Below, piece after piece: positions 24,101-33,100 of a stretch of DNA of 64,000 nucleotides (positions are counted from its first letter, which is position 1; every line of letters begins with the position of its first letter). The translations under genes and the position numbers were made by a program. The DNA is from Notospermus geniculatus (lineage: Eukaryota > Nemertea > Pilidiophora > Heteronemertea > Lineidae): positions 37,139-101,138 of the forward strand of contig NMRB01001909.1 in the NCBI GenBank assembly GCA_002633025.1, given 5' to 3'. Under the pieces are notes generated by a model. It worked only from the letters and a program-made list of their open reading frames with translations. It did not search any database and was not told the DNA's origin.

Positions 24101-27100
24101 GTCGTTTCAGTGCGAGATGCTGCGAGGTGCTGTTTTTGACGCGATGAAAACGATGAATTTTTCAGTTTTCGTGCGTNNNNNNNNNNNNNNNNNNNNNNNN
24201 NNNNNNNNNNNNNNNNNNNNNNNNNNNNNNNNNNNNNNNNNNNNNNNNNNNNNNNNNNNNNNNNNNNNNNNNNNNNNNNNNNNNNNNNNNNNNNNNNNNN
24301 NNNNNNNNNNNNNNNNNNNNNNNNNNNNNNNNNNNNNNNNNNNNNNNNNNNNNNNNNNNNNNNNNNNNNNNNNNNNNNNNNNNNNNNNNNNNNNNNNNNN
24401 NNNNNNNNNNNNNNNNNNNNNNNNNNNNNNNNNNNNNNNNNNNNNNNNNNNNNNNNNNNNNNNNNNNNNGGATCGTCTCCAAATTGTTTTCGTTTCAAAC
24501 GCGTTTCAAACGTATGTCAATATCGTTTGAAAATCGTTTGAAATTTTTATACTCCAACGAAACTGAAGTGATTTTCCAACGATTTTCCAAACGGTTTTGA
24601 AACGAATTCTCCCCAAACGAAAACCAAACGGAAAGTACCAAACGAATTCCGCAACGAAGTGCAAACGTTTTTGTTCCCAACGAAAATGAAACGATTCATG
24701 CACCGAATGAAATTCAAACGTTTTTAGCGCCGATCAGAATGCAAAATGTTTTCATGTCAAACGAAATGCAAACGTTTCTTGTGCTTGGAAGAAAACGTTG
24801 TTCTAGTTTGAAACGCATTGGAACGTTTGTCTCGCTCGACAAAATTCTAAAACGTTTCTCTGAAGAAATCAAACGAATATTTCGTTTGGGATCAAACGAA
24901 ATTGCAACGAAAATGCGGGCCATGTCAGACGTTTTTCAAGCAGTTCTCAAACGAATTTTTTTCGTTTCAATTTCGTTTATGAAAAGTGGTTTTCAATTCG
25001 TTTAAACGAATTCCAAACGTTTGTATTTTGGAGACGATCCCTAACTGATTACGTAATGGACTCCACTGCAACTAAAACACAGTGCCCATATATTACATTC
25101 CTATAGTAGGCCTACACCACTCACAACTTAAAAATAATCCTTTGGCATTTAGAATAGAAAAAAATGAATTTGGATTTGCAAAAAATGTTATTTCATGTAA
25201 TTCACAATAATTGCTGGCAAGTGAAGTCAGTGATCGAAAAAAATAAAGTTGGTTTGGCACGTAACTGGCATGATCACATAAGTAGTTATTGGTTACACTA
25301 CCGGTAGAGTAAAGGTGGATTTTCTATTTTGTAGTGACTGAGTGTATGAGAATGTGGACAGAATGAAAGTGCAGCATTTGCATGAAATACCTTTTCCCAG
25401 TTAGAGTTTGTATTGTTGCATTGATGGTTCACATTTTGGCAGTGACATGGCTGAATTTGAATTCTTCGTCCTCTCTTGGTTATCATTCTTGACGCTATGT
25501 CATTTTCAGTCTGCAACCACCATGACTGGTGAACCCTTGGAATATTACAGTGAGGGTCTGACTATAGTTCAGTCCTTACCCTCACCCTCGCCTTCTCCCC
25601 CTACAAAACAAGGGCGGTCTAAAAGCAGTTCTCCATTTAAGGTGGCGTTTTTCTTTTTGGTAGAGGATCCCAGCTTTCACCTGCTACTTACATGTACTTC
25701 CTACAAATCCCACAACAAGCAATTTAGCTAGTCTTCAACTAGAAGTTTTACTCTACAAATTTTGCAATACTTTTCCATTTATACATGTACTGTATTACAG
25801 CTCTCATGTTGACACTGTGCTTTGATGATCCATACCACTTTACTCTTAACAAGTTCATCATGAGATCCCTTCCATGTAGCATGCTTTCTGCACATTCAGT
25901 ATCATACCGGTATAACAAATTCAAATAGAATTCAGTTTAGGTTCTCCCCCAAATCTAGATTCTAGATTCAATCAACCCCAACTGTCCTCTCTGCTTTTAC
26001 CATTGATGAGACTTGGAAGGTTGGTTTCTTCTTTCATGATTGCGAGATGGTCCATGCCCTGTATGTGTGTTGCATACTAACTTGTTCATCACTTCAGATC
26101 TTTGCTTCACCAATTTAGTTGGAACACGTGAAATGTATGCTGCAGTATGCGACAGCAGTCATAAGCTTCTTTGACAAAATGCAGAATCTCGGGCATCTGG
26201 TTTTCTCCTACCTGACATTAGCTGTAGAACCATGGGAGGCTTATCCCCTGTTATCTATTTTTGGTGGCATTCATCTCTTTAATTAGTGTAAGTAAGAATT
26301 TGAGGTAATACCGTAAGAATATTTTTTTTACCAAGGACATGTGCTTTCGTGACAGAGAATTTGAACCAGTTCGCACTTGAGGTAAGTTCAGGAAAAAGAT
26401 CTTTGTCAAATCCACTCTCTCATATTTTTGAAGCACAGACCATGATGTCAATATTAACCTTTCAGATGCAGAACATCCAAGCAGGAGTGAGTACCAATAT
26501 GGATGACATTCCTAGGGACTACAACAGCCAACTGCCATATCAAGGATCTTATTTCAAGTAAGCTAATCTTTCCCTATGCACTTCAAGAGATACTCCATGG
26601 TTTCCAAGAACATCAATAACGCATACTGAAAATCAGCGAGTTCCAATGATATCATTTCATACCTCTCAGGACATTACATGTACAATGGCAGACGGCCAAC
26701 CCACTTCATGTTTTTCAACACCCCACAGAGACAAGCAATTTTCTTTTCAGAAAATCCTGTCTAGTTTTTGGGCCAACAGCACTTACAACAATACGTTATC
26801 GGGCCTATTTGTAAAATTTTGAATGGTGTACTGTGTGTTCCCTATTCAGTTACTGTTTAGGGATGTTTTTCAAGCAAAGTAGGCCTACTGTCGGGGATTT
26901 CTTTCATTTTATCAATCTGCCCCCAGTTTATGAATCAGAAAGAATTTTTGCTGGAAGCTATAATGATTTACCATGATACAAATGGGGTTTCTGCTAACAT
27001 GATTAACATTGACTAAAATTCGTGTGCACCCAAATTTTGGCACCATGTGTGTCTGTGCTTAATTACTTGACCATTAAATCAGACATATAGGTGGTCTTTG

Positions 27101-30100
27101 TGTGTAACCATGGACTGCAAATAGGCCTAGAACTAATCTGTCTGGTTTCGCACGGCAAGTGCTGTTATACGGTACTAGGTATATTCCTTGAGTGTGTCGA
27201 TAATAACATGGTTGATAGATCTACTCACACAACTGTTGAATTCTGACTTTGTTGATTGATTGGAGTGAAGTACCATAAAGGACGAACATGGGTCAGGCGA
27301 GGTGAGGACCAAGCTGCCTGGGATAGTGACCCATACGTACCCCATGCTCTTCTAAAAGTTAAGGTGCAGGAGTTGCCTTTGCCTTTCAATGGCAACTCAA
27401 CTTTGAGTACTGGTAGTTGTTTGCTCTCTGTATAAGCCGAAAGGAAAAAAAATGGTGACTTGCCCATTGTGGGGAAACTCTCTCGTGGCTCGGCACGTAT
27501 CGTCTTAGGCCTATGGGAACAAAAGCTATGGCATCACGTGTAAGGCCTTTTCTCGTGTGGATTTACACTAGCCTTTCTGGACAAGCTGTATATATTGTAA
27601 AAGTAATAACTGGTTTTCAATAAAAAATGTATTAGTGCCTAACCATAAATTAAAGTCATGCAGGTAGTCCAATATGGTGGTTCTTAGGCCAATCATAATT
27701 TCTTGTGATTGAAATAAATTGAATGAATGGATTTTAAACCCGAAAAATACCATTTTCATGGTTTGTTCAAAAAGGTCTTGTCCTGATCCTTGGTTATAAT
27801 AGAGTTGTCAGGCCTTGTTAGGATCAACACAACATATATCAATTGGTTTTGTAAGCTTCTTTCTATTGTTGCTTGCTATTATTCCAACTAAATCATGCTG
27901 TAATTTCTTTTTTGGTGAACAAACAGACAATAACCTGTGCTAGCAGAACAACTGAAGATTTAAAATGTGGGAGCTCTGCCAGGTCTTGATGTCAAATGGT
28001 CAGGGCACTGATGATTGTTGACTACCATGCAAAATTGCTTTTAATTTTGGCAATTTTCAGTGCGCCTGTGAACCAGATCACAGTCGATTATGTAAAAACT
28101 TTGGGCCGTATTTTAGAATGTTCCTTAACATTAAGGTCCACCTTAAATCTACCTATTGTTCTCGACCTTAACGTTAAGGAACGTTCTAAAATACGACCCT
28201 TTGTCTTTTTTGCCACAAAATGCAAATTTGTAAGAACTAACTTTCTGACAAGAGATGGCCACTTTTTTGGGCACTGCTTGAGGTGACTTCTTGTCATAAA
28301 CTGCAATAAACGAAAGAAATTCATACTCATGTCTGATAAAAAAATTGAATTTTCCTTTTTTTGTAGGTCCTCCACAGTAATGCGTATGTACACAATCCCT
28401 CGTCGCCACCCGGACATGTTCGGTAGCCGAGACAGTTTATACTATAATAAAAAGAAAGGCGTTATCCTTCATACAGATCGCTACCAGTGGCAGGAAAAAT
28501 ACAGAGCGGAAAGACCAGAGGATGAAAAGTAAGTTTGCTTCGAAACTGTTGGGGTACCTTTGCAATGCTTTCCAATCAGCAGTCAATTTGTAGCCTCCCC
28601 TGTCTGCCGGGTCTGCAGGATATGGAATTGATTAGTTTCCTTTCTCATAGGTCCCAGCGTGATCGTCTAGAAGCAGAAATTGAGCACATAGAGAGAATAA
28701 AAGGGATGAAACGACGACTTGATTCCGCTTTACCTCATCGAGTGGAACACGATTTGCTTATGGGTGGGAAAAAAGTGGAATTTACTGAGAGGTAGGTGTG
28801 ACCTGTTGGAAAATATGACCAAGCCTTTTTTGTGGGCTCCTAGCTCAAACTTTATGCTGCCTTCTTTAACTTCGACAGCACCAAATTGGATGCTATAGTC
28901 AAATACAAGAATGTATGAATTTTGATTTCTGGGTGGGAGCTATACAGTATGACCTTACAGTGTCTTGTCTTCTCATTCAGCAGCACTATTCAGTTTATAG
29001 ATTCTAATTCCAGTTCTTCTTTTTCTTGATCTTTTAGGGTTGATATATCTGGAGAGCTTGCTCGGTTACGTGCAATGGTGCTACCAACTGATGCCAAAGA
29101 TCTCTATCTGGGGAAAGGCATTGGATCAAAATTACCGAAGTAAGAAACCATGACTTGCATCAGAAATTGCGCATCTCCACTGCAGCTCTCTGACTTCGGA
29201 AAGAGAAAAAGCAATCTCAACCGCAAAATGATATGACCTCAAATTTCCTGTTCTCAAACATTACCAGTACACAACCTGGACTCCGCAATCTAGACTCCGC
29301 GCTCCACCCCGACTTTCGCTTCTTGACTTAGTCAGATATTAGAAAAGATATTGTTCATTAGTGCAAATATCTCTGTTGCCTAAAATTCCTGAAACTGTTG
29401 TTTTAGATTTCACCAAGTGAACAAGCCAAGAGGACCACCTGTTCCAGATCCACCAGGTACGTATTATGGAAAAATAGCCAAGAAGTATGACCGACTTTCC
29501 AAGCTGGATCTCCAAGAATCAAACCGATGGTTTGCCAAGATTTTGGGGCACATTGGATGTTTTTACTTTCGTTGTTCTTGATATGGCGAAAATGATCCCA
29601 ACAGGCTCCTTTTCATTTCTTTATGTAGAATCCAACTTAAACCTACATGAAATTGCCAACTGTTTTGCAATTTTTACTTTCCTTATTTGCACAGTAAACA
29701 TGTTCCTTTTTCAGCCAGTTGAATTTACCACCACCATTTTGATTTTCGATGTATTTTGCATGCTTGATACATGTCAGTGTGAGTGCATGCTTGGTAGAAC
29801 CTTGCTTTTACCTCATCTCAGTCAATCCTCTCCCTGGATATTAGAAGTCTTTCTTCACATTCCATCTGAACACTTTCTCCTTACAATTTAGCCTGACGTA
29901 GTTTTAAGGCCCGTTTCCACTTGTGAGTTTCCACTACACCAGGTGTGCTGCGTTTTCTGGTGGGTGGGGCAGTTTTCATAGGCATTGGAGTAACTAACTT
30001 GCCAATTTTGCTAAAACCATTGAAGAATTCTCCAAAACCTGTGAAACTGCACCACTCAAGGTAAAATGCGGTGGGAACTGCTGAGGTGGAAACTGGGGCT

Positions 30101-33100
30101 GGATGCATACAATTTCCTGTGAACTATTGTTCCAAACAAAATATAAGGGAAATTTTCCACTTTAAAATGTTTTATGCATATGGCCCGACTTTTACTGTTC
30201 CTCCTCATTAATGAATCATTCATTAGTTCATAACAAAGTTATCCAATGTAGTAAAGCTCTGTCAACTATTTACCAGTATTCTATGCTTCTTCCAATGAAA
30301 TCCTTCCTACTTTGTAGTTCATTACCAAGTAATCTTGGAGCTTCAAAATTATCGACACAATCTGTTAAAGCGAATCGACAGTCATTTTGTAAACAGAAGG
30401 ATGATGTTTGTAAACATTGCCCTCACAGCCAATCAGAATGCAGGAAATTAGTGTTTGTAAACAAAGATTCGTCCCCTTTTGCATTCAAATTTTTTGGCTG
30501 ACAAATCACTTTAAAGTGGAAATTTGTAATTTCACAAAAATATCAGTACAGCAATGCAGATCAATTTAAGTACATGTGTATACAAGTATAATACTCATAC
30601 ATACATATTTCAAAAAAACGTTCGCTGCTCATGTGAAAATGACACTTACATGTAAAGTTCACTTGATTTATAGGCTTTTCCAGTGTTTTAATTCCAGCAG
30701 AAAATCCCAAATATTTGGCTTCTTTTACCGGTAGTTGTCCTTAGATATTCCCACAGAGCACTTTCCCATTCTAATTTTGTAGTTTCCCTCTCTGCACCTG
30801 CTGTAATGGAACGTAATAAAGTGACACTCCATGGGATTCGCCCACCCCATGGTCCTCTCAATGTTCCTCCAGAGCGAAGCTCAGACAAGATGTTCAAACG
30901 TGAGTGTACCTGTATCCCTCTGCCGTCAATACCAGCACAAGCTAGACGTACAAAGAGTAAACGGAAATCTGTTGACGATAGCAACATAAAATATGGAGAA
31001 ACACAAAGAAAACCTCCCGTACCAAAGTTTAGCAAACCACCGTTGCCGAAGCCAACCGACTTGTCGACAGCTACAGATGTAACTGACATAGGTACATATC
31101 TTTATGTTGCCTGATGCTTGCGCACCGTTGGCACTGAAAGAATGTCTTGTTTCACTGTCTTAATTCCCACTAGTATTGGTCGACAGATGATCACATACAT
31201 GCCAGTGATGAATTTCAATTTTCTGAAACTCGCAAGGGNTGAAGAACACATGTCCATTCCAATCTTGCGGAAAGCACAATATGTACTTCCATCTTTTGAC
31301 ATCGGGTTCAGAAGCCAGACATTGTGTTCAAAATTGTGATGTACTTAGCCATTGCACCTACAGCTTGCCCATGGAAACCCCTCACACAAACCCTTATGAA
31401 AATATCCTTCGGCTGTGTTCAGTGTAGTCGGACTGAGCCTCATTAAGGCAGTTTAACTATCAATGAACAGTGATGGTGTACCAGTGATATTGGGAGAGGT
31501 CACATCAGGGGTGGTCATTGCTGAAAGGGGGTGGTTGCATTGAAGCTGTGAATGAATTAGGATTAACTGGTGCATGACTCTCTGACATGATGGATCAAAT
31601 GTCCCTAACAAGAAGGCGCTAACTTCGTAGAATTTTCTTCACATTTTAACACTGCTGCATGTGTGCGAGTGCCTAAATGATTGGTTTGATGTGTGATTTA
31701 TTGGTGACCATGTTTTGAGATGATGTGATGAGGACATCCTTTTCTTTCCAGTTTTTTTAGTGCCCATATTAGCACATTCCTCCCAGTTAATTGTCAGAAG
31801 AGCTTGTCCTGGCGTGATCAAAGTGATATAATCATGTGACAGATGACATTTTCATAGACAAATGTCTTGCATATGACCTCACCAATTCTAGAATCAAATG
31901 ACACTAATATGAAATACGCCATTGAAACATTCTCTTTCCTTTTGACAGAATTACTGGACAGCCCAGCAGGTATATTCGTGGCAAAGTTTTCCCTCCCTCA
32001 TAGCTCAGCAGTGCTCTGACTTGTCCTTAATATGCATGTTCCTTCCAATAGCTAATATCTGATTCCTTCCTCGAAATGTCTCAACTCTCAATCCTACTGT
32101 TCATTTCACTGCCTCATCAAACCTCTCCCTCTACTACTACCTTGGTATTCCTCATAGTCTTTCCAATCCTTTGGCTTCAAAACACATTTGGCCAACTTTC
32201 CTGTCAGAAGTTTAACCCTGAACTACTGGGAATTGGTCAGACTCGAGGCCCACACAGGACAGATTGCTGTGTGCCTCCACAGGCAAGTGTGTTTCGCCTG
32301 CAACTGAGAATTCCTGGACCTCTTCTTTGACCTTCCCCTTACCACCTACCATACCTTTTACTCTGCACAAAGGGTCTTCTCTTTCTGTCTGTTACTAACC
32401 CATCCATAACCGCTTAACCGTAGCTTGTAGCTTTGTGTGTCACTAACAGTAACATCGTAATTCATTTCAGTGGTTTTTCCAAACATAGTTGATGAGGTAG
32501 GTGATTTCTGAACGGACAACAACATCAATTATCCAACATCCAGTACCAAATGAACTGTGGAGAGGTCATTGTTCAATGTGAGACTTTCCTGCCGCAAGAG
32601 GCCGCCTGTTAACGGTCCTAGAACGTCACAAAATTTGACGTCAAAGACTTAAGCTATGGTTTTCATGTCCTTATGGATGACGTCATGGCGTGCACTTGTT
32701 CTCTGTGACCTCAAATTTCGTGACGGCCGAGGACCGCTAACTTGTGGTGGCCTCTGACGGCAGGGAAGTCTCCCATTGATTGAAATAAATTAGAAAATTT
32801 GTCAAAACCAGTGATTTATGGCAAAATTGATGCAAAAAATTATGAAAATGACAAAGACACAACTCTAAAATGAATGAAAATTACGGTATGTCCTGAAGAT
32901 AATTTTAGCATCCCTGACGAAGATTCTGATTTGATACCAACTTTTTCATTGTCAGTGTCTGTATTTCAGCTGCTCCAAAACCAAATCCAACCTTAAGTGT
33001 AAACAATATCAAGTTCGTTTCACCAGCCCGAACAGAAGCATCAGGGAGTGAAGTCAGGCCATCGTGGAGCAAAGAAGAGTAAGTAATACTAACAGGAACA

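Larger units (their letters stand above)
22846..32191. repeat. Large direct duplication, copy 2
   Basis: Matches copy 1 in the same order and orientation, with very high identity in exons and scattered substitutions and indels in introns. Its left part diverges at about 23648 and resumes at about 25041. That stretch holds a 293-base gap and an AAACG-rich element in place of the first coding exon of copy 1. A single N at 31239 marks the join where ~0.9 kb of copy 1 is lacking. It leads without a break into the unique 3' exons of the gene. Confidence 0.93.

Noticed and set aside
24072-24530. Long reading frames across 24177-24469
   Set aside because: They consist mostly of unknown bases in the assembly gap.
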